Shown: one piece after another, positions 1 to 9,990 of the stretch
Layout of the letters: each line of letters opens with the position of its first letter
Numbering within the stretch: position 1 is the first letter of the stretch
Origin: Herbaspirillum sp. Sphag64
GTDB taxonomy: Bacteria; Pseudomonadota; Gammaproteobacteria; Burkholderiales; Burkholderiaceae_D
DNA length: 64,000 bases
Assembly (NCBI RefSeq): GCF_014192645.1
Contig: NZ_JACHYE010000002.1
Span: forward strand, 317,259-381,258
Direction: 5' to 3'
Translations under genes and position numbers: made by a program
Notes under the pieces: model-generated
The model's input: the letters and a program-made list of their open reading frames with translations, nothing else
The model's database searches: none
Told to the model about the DNA's origin: nothing

Positions 1-734
1 TGCTGACGGAACAGGACACCAGCCTGCAGGATCTCAGCCATATTCTGGTACAGGCCGAATCGCATCACTTGTCGAACGGCTTCATCATCGTCGATCAAGG
101 GCAATATGTTGGCATGGGTACCGGCCACGACCTGCTGCGCGAAATTACCCAGATGCAGATTGAGGCAGCGCGCTATGCCAACCCGCTGACCCAGCTGCCG
201 GGTAATGTGCCAATCAATGAACACATCGAATTTCTGCTGCAAAGCGGCGTAGAGTTCTGCATCTGCTACTGCGACCTCGATCATTTCAAGCCCTTCAACG
301 ATGTCTATGGCTATCGCAAGGGCGATGACATGATCCAGTTGACCGGACGCACCTTGAGCCAATTCTGCGACCCGCAACATGATTTCATCGGCCATATCGG
401 CGGCGACGATTTTCTGATCATGTTCCAGAGCGATGACTGGGAGCTGCGTTGCAAATCGATGCTGGAAGCCTTCGAACAGGCATCCCAAACTTTCTACTAT
501 CTGGAAGACAAAGAACGCGGCGGCTATTACAGCGAAGATCGTCAGGGCAATCGGGTCTTGCATCCCTTGGTCAGCCTGTCACTGGGCGCGGTCAAGATCG
601 AACCATCGCAGTACTCCTCGCCTCACCAGATTGCTTCGGCTGCCACCAAAGCCAAGAAACAGGCCAAGAAGACCGCCGGCAACAGCCTCTTCATCGAACG
701 CCGTACACCAGCTACTTTTTCCTGGGCGTTGTAA
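1..734 (+). CDS. GGDEF-domain protein, 3' part (probably EAL-CBS-GGDEF type)
   Basis: The frame is open from the window edge (first full codon at base 3), so the gene starts outside. The visible 243 codons begin with the end of a CBS-like segment (NGFIIVDQGQYVGMGTGHDLL), then the linker ARYANPLTQLPGN, then a GGDEF domain. Domain marks are DLDHFKPFND (metal and nucleotide binding) and the active-site variant GGDDF in place of GGDEF. The RxxD inhibitory site is not present before it. This linker plus GGDDF combination is typical of proteins with an N-terminal EAL phosphodiesterase domain, a CBS pair and a C-terminal GGDEF domain, so the missing part probably encodes EAL. Expected role: cyclic-di-GMP turnover in the cytoplasm. 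The call as a GGDEF protein is firm; the EAL part and the direction of catalysis are inference. Confidence 0.85.
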   Translation, partial: LTEQDTSLQDLSHILVQAESHHLSNGFIIVDQGQYVGMGTGHDLLREITQMQIEAARYANPLTQLPGNVPINEHIEFLLQSGVEFCICYCDLDHFKPFNDVYGYRKGDDMIQLTGRTLSQFCDPQHDFIGHIGGDDFLIMFQSDDWELRCKSMLEAFEQASQTFYYLEDKERGGYYSEDRQGNRVLHPLVSLSLGAVKIEPSQYSSPHQIASAATKAKKQAKKTAGNSLFIERRTPATFSWAL

Positions 735-764
735 ACGTTTTCTACGACTTCAAGCGGCAATAAA

Positions 765-795
765 AAAGGCCGACACCCTCGTGGGGTCGGCCTTT
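765..795. terminator. Bidirectional terminator between convergent GGDEF gene and serS
   Basis: AAAGGCCGAC (765-774) pairs with GTCGGCCTTT (786-795). An inner CCC/GGG pair extends the stem and leaves a four-base TCGT loop. A-run and T-run flank the stem on opposite sides, so it can end transcripts from both the GGDEF gene on the plus strand and serS on the minus strand. Confidence 0.85.
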
Positions 796-812
796 CTGCT
801 TTCAGTAATGCC

Positions 813-2207
<1,395 letters not shown>

Positions 2208-2313
2208 TCAGCCCTGCTCGCACCTGCTCGGCCGATTGCACTAAAAATATCTATGCTTGGTTTACCATTGCAAAGGCGCCAACACGGCATTCACCACCCA
2301 ACCCATATTACTT

Positions 2314-2964
2314 ATGTCAGACTCCGTACCGCCACCTTCAGCAGCAACTCCCGTAGCCACGCGTACCACCCTGATCTCTTCCGCCATCGGCTTTCTGCTG
2401 GCGCTAGCCTGCGCAGTCTGGGCCGGTGTCCACTTCGCACAAAGCACCTCCAGCATCGGCTACGGAGCGCTGACCGGCTTGAGTTTTGGCGCACTGTTTG
2501 CGTTTGGTCAACGTATCAAACAGTATTTCCTGCCAGCATCCTCTCAACGCAAACAGAAACGTCCCATCAACCCAGCCGCAGTCGCCGAACTACGTCCAGC
2601 ACAACGCGCAGCAGCCAATGCCAAGCCACTCAACGTCACCTTTGACGAAGATCAAATACAAATCCTGCGCGGCACGACAAAATTGCACAGCATCGACTGG
2701 CAAGATTTGGACGGGATCGTCATCGACATTGGTGGCAGCAAGCTGCCGATCCCCAACTGGGTCCTGACCGCCCAGGATCGCGAGAGCACCATCCGGATCC
2801 CCAACGACACACTTGGCATAGAGCAACTTACCGAACAATTCAGATTACGACTGAGCGGCTATGACAACGATGCCACCGATACCGCGATCATCAGTGCCAT
2901 GGGCGCAGCGCAGGGCAGTTTCACGCTCTGGCAACGCGGTGTTGCACTAGATGACACCGATTGA
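2314..2964 (+). CDS. Hypothetical membrane protein
   Basis: A 216-residue protein I do not recognise. I chose the ATG at 2314 (MSDSVPPPS) over an in-frame upstream start at 2257 because the 19 extra residues look like leader rather than protein. After a Pro/Ala-rich N-terminus come two closely spaced hydrophobic stretches, about residues 20-45 and 50-70 (LISSAIGFLLALACAVWAGV; ALTGLSFGALFAFG), which should form a membrane hairpin. A basic linker follows, then a soluble ~130-residue C-terminal domain with alternating beta-like segments (FDEDQIQILRGTTKLHSIDW). It lies between serS, which is divergent, and the GGDEF-EAL gene. Confidence 0.7.
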   Translation: MSDSVPPPSAATPVATRTTLISSAIGFLLALACAVWAGVHFAQSTSSIGYGALTGLSFGALFAFGQRIKQYFLPASSQRKQKRPINPAAVAELRPAQRAAANAKPLNVTFDEDQIQILRGTTKLHSIDWQDLDGIVIDIGGSKLPIPNWVLTAQDRESTIRIPNDTLGIEQLTEQFRLRLSGYDNDATDTAIISAMGAAQGSFTLWQRGVALDDTD

Positions 2965-3112
2965 CCGAGATTGTTGTGATTTGCTAGCAAATGAATTACC
3001 GCTCCCCTATAGTCAACACATATTCCATAAAGCAAGTAAGGGAAGTCAACAGATGTGACGCGACTTGATCGCTGCTGCGATCGTCTTCCATTAACCCTTC
3101 ACGTGATTACGA

Positions 3113-5608
3113 ATGAACCAGCAGAACGATTTCCTTGACGCCATGGACACCCGCCAGCTCCGGCATGTCCTGGGCAGTATTGCACAAGGAGTATTGATGG
3201 CCGGGCTGGATCGACGACTGCTCTGCGCCAATGCTGGCTTTGAAAAAATTAGCGGCTACAAAGCCTGCGAGGTGATCGGGCGTGGCTGCGGCTTCCTGCA
3301 AGGACCGGCAACCGATCCCGCCAGCATTGCCCGACTGCGAGAAGGAATGGATGCCCACCAGCAGGTATCGTTAGAAATTCTGAACTACCGAAAGAACGGC
3401 GAACCCTTCTGGAACCAGCTCACGATTTCTCCGGTCTTCGACGACCAGGGTCAGGCGACACATTTCATCGCCCTGATCATGGACGTCACGGAACGCAAAA
3501 AAGTCGAGGCAAATGCCCAGGCCGGTGACGAGCTGCTGCGCAAGCTGATTGAGAATATCCCGGCAGGTGTCGTCATTCATGGGCCGCAGTCAGAAATTCA
3601 AATGGCCAACAATGCTGCATCGCAGATGCTGGGCCTGAGCATCGACCAGTTAATGGGTCGTGTTGCCATCGACCCAGACTGGCGCTTCACCGACCAGGAC
3701 GGCAACACCATGCCGGTAGATAACTTCCCGGTCAATCAGGTATTACGTAGTAAAGAACAAGTGCATGGCATGATTGTCGGCGTGCACAAACACGGTATCG
3801 AAAACACGACCTGGGCACTGTGCAATGCCTTCCCGGTCATCTCAAGTACCGGTGCCATCGAACGCGTCGTGGTCACCTTCGTCGATGTCAGCGATCTGAA
3901 AAGCGCTGAAGCCGCATTGCGTCGTTCAGAGGAACGTCTGAACCTGATCCTGAAAGGATCACGCGATGCCCCATGGGACTGGGACCTGACAACGGATGAA
4001 CTCTACCTCTCCCCTCGCTGGTGGCAGATGGTTGGCTACGAAGACGTTCCGTCTCAACAACACGCCTCCATCTGGAGAGACATCATCCATCCCGATGATA
4101 GTGCGCGATTCACCAAGGATCTGATCGGTTACCTGAAGACCGGGGTCGACTCCTTCGAGGATGAGTTTCGTATCCGCCACATGGATGGACACTACGTCCC
4201 CATCCTCTCGCGCGCCTTCATTTTGCGCGACCCCACCGGCTGGGCGATTCGCATCTCGGGTACCAACTCTGACCTGACCGAACGCAAGCAATCCGAAGAA
4301 CGAATCAACCGGCTGGCCTTCTATGACGCCCTGACTGGACTACCCAACCGCCGACTCTTCATGGTGCAGTTACAAAAAGCTTTACAGCAAAGCACGCGCT
4401 CCCCAGAACACGGTGCCCTGCTGTTCATTGACCTGGACAACTTCAAATCCCTCAACGATACACTCGGCCACGACAAAGGCGACGACCTGCTGCAGCAAGT
4501 TGCCAAACGCCTGCAAAGCTGCGTACGCGATACCGATACCGTTGCCCGGCTGGGCGGCGATGAATTTCTGGTCATGCTGGAAGGCCTCAACGACAACAAG
4601 GACAACGCCGCCCATGAAGCCGAACACATCGGCAAGAAAATCCTGACCAACCTGAACCTGCCCTACGATCTGGCCGGTCACCATTTCCGCAGCACCTGTA
4701 GTATCGGCATTGCCCTGTTCAGCCAGCAATTGCCAACCATGGAAGAGCTGCTCAAGCAAGCCGATCTCGCCATGTATCAGGCCAAGACCTCAGGCCGCAA
4801 CACGCTGCGTTTCTTTGACAGCGGCATGCAGATTGCGCTGGACCACCGGGTCGAGATTGAATCCCAGCTGCGTGATGCCATCCTGCTCAAACAGCTCACC
4901 TTGTATTACCAGCCACAGGTCGACAATGAAGCACGCGTCATTGGTACCGAGGCACTGGTGCGCTGGCTGCACCCCAACCATGGACTGATCTCACCAGCCG
5001 AATTCATCCCGATTGCCGAGTCGACTGGCATGATCCTGCCATTAGGGCGGCTGGTGTTACGCATGGCCTGCGAACAATTAGTGAAGTGGGCAGCGCATCC
5101 TGCAACTACCGAGCTCAGCGTCGCCGTCAACGTCAGCGCCCGGCAATTCCGTGAAGCTGATTTTGCGGATCAGGTGATGTTGATCGTGCATGAAACGGGA
5201 GCTAATCCCAAACTACTCAAACTGGAACTGACGGAATCGCTGCTAGCAGACAATCTGGACCAGATCATACAAACCATGACCGCATTGCGCAGTCAGGGTA
5301 TCCGGTTTGCGCTTGATGATTTTGGTACCGGTTATTCATCACTGAGCTATCTGAAGCGCTTGCCGCTGGACCAGCTCAAGATTGATCAAACCTTCATCAG
5401 CGATGTACTCGACGGCGCCAACAACGCCACCATTGCCAAGGTTGTGATCAGCCTGGCCGAGACACTGGGTCTGGATGTGATTGCCGAAGGGGTCGAAACA
5501 GAAAGTCAGCGCCAGTTCCTGCTGGATAACGGCTGCCGACATTTTCAGGGCTATTTGTTCAGCCGGCCGCTGACCGTCGATGCCTTTGAAGAATTGTTCA
5601 AACGGTGA
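3113..5608 (+). CDS. LOV/PAS-PAS-PAS-GGDEF-EAL cyclic-di-GMP signalling protein
   Basis: An 831-residue soluble sensor-enzyme. The first PAS domain (about residues 15-130) looks like a LOV photoreceptor: EVIGRGCGFLQGPATD carries Cys59 at the flavin-adduct position, and LNYRKNGEPFWN gives Asn91 and Asn101 at FMN-contact positions. The usual signalling Gln is replaced (IALIMDVT, Ile122), and the classical NCRFLQ core is GCGFLQ. Two more PAS domains follow, about 138-262 and 270-385. The GGDEF domain has an intact GGDEF (481-485) and an inhibitory-site RxxD (R472, D475) five residues before it. The EAL domain has EAL at 613-615 and DDFGTGYSSLSYLKRLPLD near 735. Both enzymatic motifs look intact, so it could make or degrade c-di-GMP. 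No membrane segment is seen. The input signal (blue light or redox) is inference. Confidence 0.92.
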   Translation: MNQQNDFLDAMDTRQLRHVLGSIAQGVLMAGLDRRLLCANAGFEKISGYKACEVIGRGCGFLQGPATDPASIARLREGMDAHQQVSLEILNYRKNGEPFWNQLTISPVFDDQGQATHFIALIMDVTERKKVEANAQAGDELLRKLIENIPAGVVIHGPQSEIQMANNAASQMLGLSIDQLMGRVAIDPDWRFTDQDGNTMPVDNFPVNQVLRSKEQVHGMIVGVHKHGIENTTWALCNAFPVISSTGAIERVVVTFVDVSDLKSAEAALRRSEERLNLILKGSRDAPWDWDLTTDELYLSPRWWQMVGYEDVPSQQHASIWRDIIHPDDSARFTKDLIGYLKTGVDSFEDEFRIRHMDGHYVPILSRAFILRDPTGWAIRISGTNSDLTERKQSEERINRLAFYDALTGLPNRRLFMVQLQKALQQSTRSPEHGALLFIDLDNFKSLNDTLGHDKGDDLLQQVAKRLQSCVRDTDTVARLGGDEFLVMLEGLNDNKDNAAHEAEHIGKKILTNLNLPYDLAGHHFRSTCSIGIALFSQQLPTMEELLKQADLAMYQAKTSGRNTLRFFDSGMQIALDHRVEIESQLRDAILLKQLTLYYQPQVDNEARVIGTEALVRWLHPNHGLISPAEFIPIAESTGMILPLGRLVLRMACEQLVKWAAHPATTELSVAVNVSARQFREADFADQVMLIVHETGANPKLLKLELTESLLADNLDQIIQTMTALRSQGIRFALDDFGTGYSSLSYLKRLPLDQLKIDQTFISDVLDGANNATIAKVVISLAETLGLDVIAEGVETESQRQFLLDNGCRHFQGYLFSRPLTVDAFEELFKR

Positions 5609-5647
5609 GCTGGCTGGTTTTGTTTTTGTTTCCCTCGCCAGCATCAG

Positions 5648-6067
5648 TTACTTGTTTTGTGCGAGGCAATTTTCTGGATGCAATATATCTCCAGGACTGG
5701 CGGGTAAATCAGCTTCCCACCATTTAGTCGTATCACCTTGCAAAACAGAGTTTTGTCGCCCTGACATCCATATCGGCATAAGTTTATCCCCCGGCGATGT
5801 TTTGCTTTCGTATAACAATTTCCCGGTCTTGTCATATAGGGATACGGTCGCCAAGCTCCAGACAAAGTGGTCTGCGAAGTTCTCCCAAAGACTCTGCCGA
5901 TAGAGGACGTAGTACGCGCAATTCGGGCTATAGAATCGGGTGTTACCGTTTGGTCCGGGGGCGTAGTCGACAATAGGAAGTCTGAACATCACATACCAAA
6001 GACCGCCGATAACGATAAAAAACCAGACCACGCGCTTAAGCCAAAGGGATTTCAAGATCTGGTCCAT
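5648..6067 (-). CDS. Small membrane-anchored protein, probable immunity protein (second gene of unit A)
   Basis: 139 residues, starting MDQILKSLWLKRVVWFFIVI. It has one N-terminal hydrophobic anchor (about residues 12-32), then an extracytoplasmic domain with the family marks SPNCAYYVLYRQSLWENF, LYDKTGKLL and a C-terminal HPENCLAQNK. Two cysteines, at the SPNC and ENC positions, are conserved in all intact paralogues. The ATG at 6067 lies 5 bases after the stop of the upstream paralogue, so the two are probably co-transcribed. It is the only intact copy of the 'second immunity' position; the equivalents in the other two units are cut at a duplication joint after about 34 codons. The immunity role is inferred from size, anchor and position behind a DUF6402-like gene. 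Confidence 0.75.
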   Translation of the reverse strand: MDQILKSLWLKRVVWFFIVIGGLWYVMFRLPIVDYAPGPNGNTRFYSPNCAYYVLYRQSLWENFADHFVWSLATVSLYDKTGKLLYESKTSPGDKLMPIWMSGRQNSVLQGDTTKWWEADLPASPGDILHPENCLAQNK

Positions 6068-6072
6068 GTGGT

Positions 6073-6483
6073 CTACTTTTCTTGCGCAAGGCAGTTTTCT
6101 GGATGCAAAAAGTTGCCTGGAGTTGTAGGCAAGCGATATCTCCACCAATTTTTGGCATCGCCTTGCGACACCGTGTTGGGTAACCAACGAGGATTAAGGC
6201 CATTCCCTAATGATGTTTTTCCTTTATGCAATAACTTCCCAGCCTTGTCATATAAGTACACGGTGTACGAGCTCCAGGAATATGGCTCTTTAAACTTCTC
6301 CCATAGACTTTGCCGATAAATTACGTAGTACGCACAATTTGGACTGGGGTAGCGCATATTGCTGTTTGGCCCTGGGACGTGACCGACAAGTGGAAGCTCG
6401 AATCCCATGAACCAAACGTTAGCGACAATGATGAAAAGCCAAACTACGCGCTTAAACCAGAGGGATTTCAATATCTGGCCCAT
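6073..6483 (-). CDS. Small membrane-anchored protein, probable immunity protein (first gene of unit A)
   Basis: 136 residues from the ATG at 6483 (MGQILKSLWFKRVVWLFIIV). The frame runs further upstream, but that part overlaps the DUF6402 gene, and all paralogues align from this Met. It has a single N-terminal transmembrane anchor, then SPNCAYYVIYRQSLWEKF, VYLYDKAGKLLHKGKTS and HPENCLAQEK. The start lies inside the upstream DUF6402-like gene, giving a 32-base overlap that suggests translational coupling. The orientation (short cytoplasmic N-terminus, domain outside) would suit neutralising a toxin acting in the periplasm or envelope. Function is inferred. Confidence 0.75.
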   Translation of the reverse strand: MGQILKSLWFKRVVWLFIIVANVWFMGFELPLVGHVPGPNSNMRYPSPNCAYYVIYRQSLWEKFKEPYSWSSYTVYLYDKAGKLLHKGKTSLGNGLNPRWLPNTVSQGDAKNWWRYRLPTTPGNFLHPENCLAQEK

Positions 6484-7399
6484 AGTATGGCTCCCAAACC
6501 ACGTCAGAAAAAACGAAGAAATCGCCACCAGCGTTGTGCGCGAGTTGCCAGCGCCGGAAATCCCTGTTCTGTACCTGTACAAAGTGGGGAAATCTCAAGT
6601 GACGTTTTATCAATGATGCTGGGCCGGACGCACTATGTACCTTGAATTCCGCCATCTCCGCCTTGGACAGGCAACGCTCCTTGCTCCATACGCCGAGGCC
6701 CATGAACCCATCCTCAAACCAGTTGGCATTGAAGTCGTAGGTATCACGAATATAGAAACCAAGCGCATCAATCTTGAAGAAGTCTTTTCCTTGGTCTGCG
6801 CCATGTAGTTTGCGGTAGGCATTACCAACGACTGCTACCTTGAGCGTTGCCCTGAAGATGGCACCATAGAAGTCGTCTAGCGTATCCCAGATACTTCCAA
6901 ACGGCCACATATTCATCTGGCATATATAGTCCAACTGGTAAGCCGACATTCTCTTGCTACCGAGCGCAAATGATTGCCCACGCTCCCAACCATGACGGAA
7001 TAGTTTTGTACGAAGTTCATCTACACCGTCCGGAGAGTTCCAATGCTTTTTGAGATAAGCCATCGCCTCTCTGACCTGCTGATACCGCATTGCCCAATCC
7101 ATCTTGATGATGGAATCATTGACCTGACTGGCAGGCAGCTTAGTGTAATCAATCGACATTCCGAGAGGCGGTGGATTGGGATACTTACCACCTCGCCAAC
7201 TCTCCGGCATACTCCACGCTGGCTTGATCGAAAACCAATGCCGCATCATCTGAGCGGAAACTCCCCATCCCATCTTCTCCATAGCACCCGGAAGATCATC
7301 CAGATGAAGCACATCCACATTGACGCGCACACCCTCGGTCATCGTTGCAGGCGTCATCTGCGCGACTTTGACAGGCGGGGCGCTGGCGGGGGCATTCAT
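6452..7399 (-). CDS. DUF6402-like protein, putative T6SS-associated effector, copy A
   Basis: 315 residues. The core pattern LPGAMEKMGW, MRHWFSIKPAW, IWDTLDDFYGAIFRATLKVA, GFYIRDTYDFN and GVWSKERCLSKAEM resembles the family I know as DUF6402, which often sits next to PAAR genes of type VI secretion clusters; the family name is from memory. No signal peptide or membrane segment is present. Its ATG overlaps the stop of the PAAR gene (ATGA, 7396-7399), and its 3' end overlaps the immunity-like gene by 32 bases, so the three genes form one translationally coupled string. Conserved acidic, Arg-Asp and Cys residues could be catalytic, but no known active site is recognisable. It could be a toxin or a loading adaptor. 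Confidence 0.75.
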   Translation of the reverse strand: MNAPASAPPVKVAQMTPATMTEGVRVNVDVLHLDDLPGAMEKMGWGVSAQMMRHWFSIKPAWSMPESWRGGKYPNPPPLGMSIDYTKLPASQVNDSIIKMDWAMRYQQVREAMAYLKKHWNSPDGVDELRTKLFRHGWERGQSFALGSKRMSAYQLDYICQMNMWPFGSIWDTLDDFYGAIFRATLKVAVVGNAYRKLHGADQGKDFFKIDALGFYIRDTYDFNANWFEDGFMGLGVWSKERCLSKAEMAEFKVHSASGPASLIKRHLRFPHFVQVQNRDFRRWQLAHNAGGDFFVFSDVVWEPYYGPDIEIPLV

Positions 7400-7968
7400 T
7401 GGCGTACTCCAATCGTGGTCTGGACTAAATAGGTCAGCGTCAGTGACTCTGCTTGCGCTGCGTCAGCCTTGGTCGTCGCGCCGTTTTCATCGAGGATGTG
7501 GTGATGCTCGCCGCGCTGGGTTGTGATGCCGTAGCTGAACCCTGTCGCTGGCCTTTCGGTTGCCTTGTCGTAGACCACAAAATGTTGATCAAAGCGCGCC
7601 ATTACATCGCTGCTGGCCGCACGCGCTGAGGCCGTCGGTGTGTGCGCCGCGCTGAGCCTATCGTCCGCACCAAAGTACATGCCGTGGTTGCGGGAAGAAG
7701 CTCTCAATCGTGGTGATTTCTTGCATTTGCAGATACACAAATCATCATCCAGATTGATCTGCCTGCCATCGGGCCCGGTGAACCGATGACGAGGGCCGAC
7801 ACATCGGGTCTCGCCCCAGCTTTGACAGGTATTGCAATACACCGGGTCCCCCTCAAAACTGGGGCGCTTACCGTCATACATAATCGGCCATTGCTGGCTT
7901 CGAGGTTGGACTCTTCCACCGCCGGGCACAATGGTGTCACCCTCACAAACAAATGCTCTCCGCGACAT
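7396..7968 (-). CDS. PAAR-domain protein (T6SS spike tip), intact copy
   Basis: 190 residues from the ATG at 7968 (MSRRAFVCEGDTIVPGGG), preceded by AAAGG nine bases upstream; the longer open frame to 8046 lacks a matching ribosome site. The first ~100 residues show the PAAR pattern, with GDTIVPGGG, then EGDPVYCNTCQ and the Cys/His-rich ICKCKK region that could bind a metal at the spike tip. The last ~65 residues (FDQHFVVYDKATERPATGFS onward) form the small beta-rich extension often found behind PAAR in cargo-carrying spikes. PAAR proteins cap VgrG and carry effectors. Its stop overlaps the start of the DUF6402-like gene by ATGA. It is the only full PAAR gene in the array. Confidence 0.82.
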   Translation of the reverse strand: MSRRAFVCEGDTIVPGGGRVQPRSQQWPIMYDGKRPSFEGDPVYCNTCQSWGETRCVGPRHRFTGPDGRQINLDDDLCICKCKKSPRLRASSRNHGMYFGADDRLSAAHTPTASARAASSDVMARFDQHFVVYDKATERPATGFSYGITTQRGEHHHILDENGATTKADAAQAESLTLTYLVQTTIGVRQ

Positions 7969-8145
7969 ATTCACCAACCTTTCATCAATGCGTTTCTCCG
8001 GCCTCAAAAAGTAAAACCGGCATGGCGCAACACGCAGCCGGCACATGAGATGCCCGCTGCGGATTGCGAATTGCTAATTACCAAGGACTAGGGGAAAACG
8101 ATTGGCTAGCGCAAAGAAAATGTAGCCAATGTGTCAACAGTGCCG

Positions 8146-8173
8146 ATTCTATTTAGCAGCCAACTTGCTGCAA
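8146..8173 (-). promoter_or_regulatory. Candidate promoter of unit A
   Basis: Read on the minus strand: TTGCAG, 16 bases, TAGAAT, about 170 bases before the PAAR start. The same sequence occurs in units B and C, with one change in the B spacer. The -10 is good; the -35 is weak. Confidence 0.35.
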
Positions 8174-8276
8174 TAAAAATACGGATTGCGATGGGAAATG
8201 ATGAGAAATGTTTGCCGCTTGAGTACACCAACCTGCCGCGCAATGAACGCAACAGGGCTCGGTAAATTGACTGCGC

Positions 8277-8378
8277 GTCAACAAGGAGAAACTTGAACCC
8301 GGTGTACCAAACATTGCCGACAATGATAAAAAACCATCCCACGCGCTTAAACCAGAGGGATTTCAATATCTAAGGCAT
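8277..8378 (-). pseudogene. Truncated immunity-like fragment at the A/B duplication joint
   Basis: The fragment starts ATG CCT TAG where intact paralogues have ATG GAC CAG, so there is a stop at codon 3. The following ~32 codons match the anchor region of the immunity-like family (SLWFKRVGWFFIIVGNVWY). At 8276/8277 the match ends abruptly and the DNA continues as the non-coding leader of unit A. The 86-codon open frame across this point is a chimera of a gene fragment and a leader, not a real protein. Confidence 0.8.
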
Positions 8379-8383
8379 GTGAC

Positions 8384-8800
8384 CTACTTTTTCTGCACAA
8401 GGCAGCTTTCCGGATACAGAAAATTGCCAGGGGTTGTCGGCAAACGATATCTCCACCATTTGGTGGTATCGCCTTGCGAAACAGTATTGGGATTGGTGAG
8501 CCAAATCGGCATAAGTCTATCCCCTATGGATGTTTTGCTTTCATATAACAGTTTTCCGGTCTTGTCATACAAGGATGCAGTTGCCAAGCTCCAGACATAG
8601 CGGTCTGAAAAGTTTTCCCACAGGCTCTGTCGATAGAGGACGTAGTAAGAGCAATTCGGGCTATAGAATCGGGTGTTACCGTTTGGTCCAGGAGCATAGT
8701 CAACAAGGGGAAGCTTGAATCCTATGTACCAAACGTTGCCGACAATGATGAAAAACCATACTACTCGCTTAAACCAAGGGGATTTCAAGATCTGGTCCAT
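8384..8800 (-). CDS. Small membrane-anchored protein, probable immunity protein, unit B
   Basis: 138 residues from the ATG at 8800 (MDQILKSPWFKRVVWFFIIV), inside the last 32 bases of the DUF6402-like gene. It has the N-terminal anchor, then SPNCSYYVLYRQSLWENF, and ends NFLYPESCLVQKK. It is a mosaic: the first two thirds follow the second immunity gene of unit A (DYAPGPNGNTRFYSPNC, LYDKTGKLLYESKTS) and the last third follows the first one (NPNTVSQGD, RYRLPTTPGNFL). This points to gene conversion between paralogues. Confidence 0.75.
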   Translation of the reverse strand: MDQILKSPWFKRVVWFFIIVGNVWYIGFKLPLVDYAPGPNGNTRFYSPNCSYYVLYRQSLWENFSDRYVWSLATASLYDKTGKLLYESKTSIGDRLMPIWLTNPNTVSQGDTTKWWRYRLPTTPGNFLYPESCLVQKK

Positions 8801-9716
8801 AGTATGGTTCCCAAAGTACATCGGAAAATACGAAAAAATCACCACCAGCGTTGTGCGCATGTTGCCAGCGCTGAAAATCCCTATTTTGTACCTGAACAAA
8901 TTGAGGAAATCTTAAGTGGCGTGTTAGCAATGATGCTGGGCCGGAGGCACTGTGCACCTTGAATTCCGCCATCTCCGCCTTGGACAGGCAACGCTCCTTA
9001 CTCCATACACCGAGTCCCATGAAATTGTCGTCGTACCAGTTGGCATTGAAGTCGTAGGTGTCACGAATATAGAAACCAAACGCATCAACCTTGAAAAAGT
9101 CTTTGCCTTGGTCTGCACCATGCAGTTTTCGGTAAGCATTACCAACGACGGCTACCTTGAGGGTTGCTCTGAAGATGGCTCCATAGAAATCATCTAGCGT
9201 GTCCCATATACCGCCGAATTTCCTGATATTCATCTGGCATGTATAGTCCAACTGGTAGGCAGACATTCTCTTGCTACCAAGCGTCAATGGTTGCCCCCTT
9301 TCCCAGCCATGGTGAAATAATTTTTCACGAAGTTCATCTACTCCGTCCGGAGAGTTCCAATGCTGTCTGAGATAGTTCATCGCGTCTCTAACCTGCGGAT
9401 ACCGCATTGCCCAATCCATCTTGATGATGGAATCATTGACCTGACTGGCAGGCAGCTTGGTGTAATCAATCGACATTCCGAGAGGCCGTGGATTGGGATC
9501 CTTTCCACCTCGCCAGCTCTCCGGCATACTCCACGCTGGCTTGATCGAAAACCAATGTCGCATCATCTGAGCGGAGACTCTCCATCCCATCTTCTCCATG
9601 GCACCCGGAAGATCATCCAGATGAAGCACATCCACATTGACGCGCACACCCTCGGTCATCGTTGCCGGCGTCATCTGCGCGACTTTGACAGGTGTGGCGC
9701 TAGCTGATGCATTCAT
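8769..9716 (-). CDS. DUF6402-like protein, putative T6SS-associated effector, copy B
   Basis: 315 residues from the ATG at 9716 (MNASASATPVKVAQ). The open frame reaches 9746, but the extra ten codons are the collapsed PAAR relic read in another frame, and this Met matches the start of copy A. It is highly similar to copy A over its whole length, with the same conserved blocks (IWDTLDDFYGAIFRATLKVA, FYIRDTYDFNANW, GVWSKERCLSKAEM). The start overlaps the 24-codon PAAR relic by ATGA, and the 3' end overlaps the immunity-like gene by 32 bases, so the coupling seen in unit A is kept although PAAR itself is lost. Confidence 0.75.
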   Translation of the reverse strand: MNASASATPVKVAQMTPATMTEGVRVNVDVLHLDDLPGAMEKMGWRVSAQMMRHWFSIKPAWSMPESWRGGKDPNPRPLGMSIDYTKLPASQVNDSIIKMDWAMRYPQVRDAMNYLRQHWNSPDGVDELREKLFHHGWERGQPLTLGSKRMSAYQLDYTCQMNIRKFGGIWDTLDDFYGAIFRATLKVAVVGNAYRKLHGADQGKDFFKVDAFGFYIRDTYDFNANWYDDNFMGLGVWSKERCLSKAEMAEFKVHSASGPASLLTRHLRFPQFVQVQNRDFQRWQHAHNAGGDFFVFSDVLWEPYYGPDLEIPLV

Positions 9717-9787
9717 TGCTCGCCCCAGCTTTGACACGTCTTGCAATACACCGAGTCACCCTCACAAACAAATGCTCTCCAAGACAT
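9713..9787 (-). pseudogene. Collapsed PAAR gene, 24-codon relic, unit B
   Basis: Keeps the PAAR ribosome site (GAAAGGGTAGTGAAT) and ATG, the first 11 codons (MSWRAFVCEGD), then jumps to SVYCKTCQSWGE and to the last codon Q plus TGA. Two in-frame internal deletions explain it: one between two EGD-encoding sites of the intact gene, one from CQSWGE to the final codon. The stop still overlaps the DUF6402 start as ATGA. It may survive as a leader peptide that delivers ribosomes to the next gene. Confidence 0.8.
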
Positions 9788-9962
9788 ATTCACTACCCTT
9801 TCATCAATGCGTTTTATCCGGCCTCAAGTAAAGCCGGTATGGCGCAACACGCAGCCGGCACATGAGATGCGCGCTGCGAATTACGGATTGCTAATTACCA
9901 AGGACTAGGGGGAAACGATTGGCCAGCGCAAAGAAAAGGTAGCCAATGTGTCAACAGTGCCG

Positions 9963-9990
9963 ATTCTATTTAGCAGCCGACTTGCTGCAA
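9963..9990 (-). promoter_or_regulatory. Candidate promoter of unit B
   Basis: Same element as in unit A: on the minus strand TTGCAG, 16 bases, TAGAAT, about 175 bases before the relic ATG. Conserved position and sequence across the units support it; the -35 is poor. Confidence 0.35.

Larger units (their letters stand above)
5967..8276 (-). repeat. Tandem unit A (with intact PAAR)
   Basis: First of three head-to-tail units. In transcription order it holds a ~300-base leader, PAAR, a DUF6402-like gene, an immunity-like gene and the start of a second immunity-like gene. It is about 500 bp longer than units B and C, exactly the sequence missing from their PAAR genes. Boundaries were set by the chimeric joint at 8276/8277 and the matching position in the second immunity gene (GTCGAC at 5966-5971). 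Confidence 0.85.

Noticed and set aside
8106..8366. 86-codon frame as a gene
   Set aside because: It is a chimera of a truncated immunity-like fragment and a non-coding leader; the native start is followed by a stop at codon 3.
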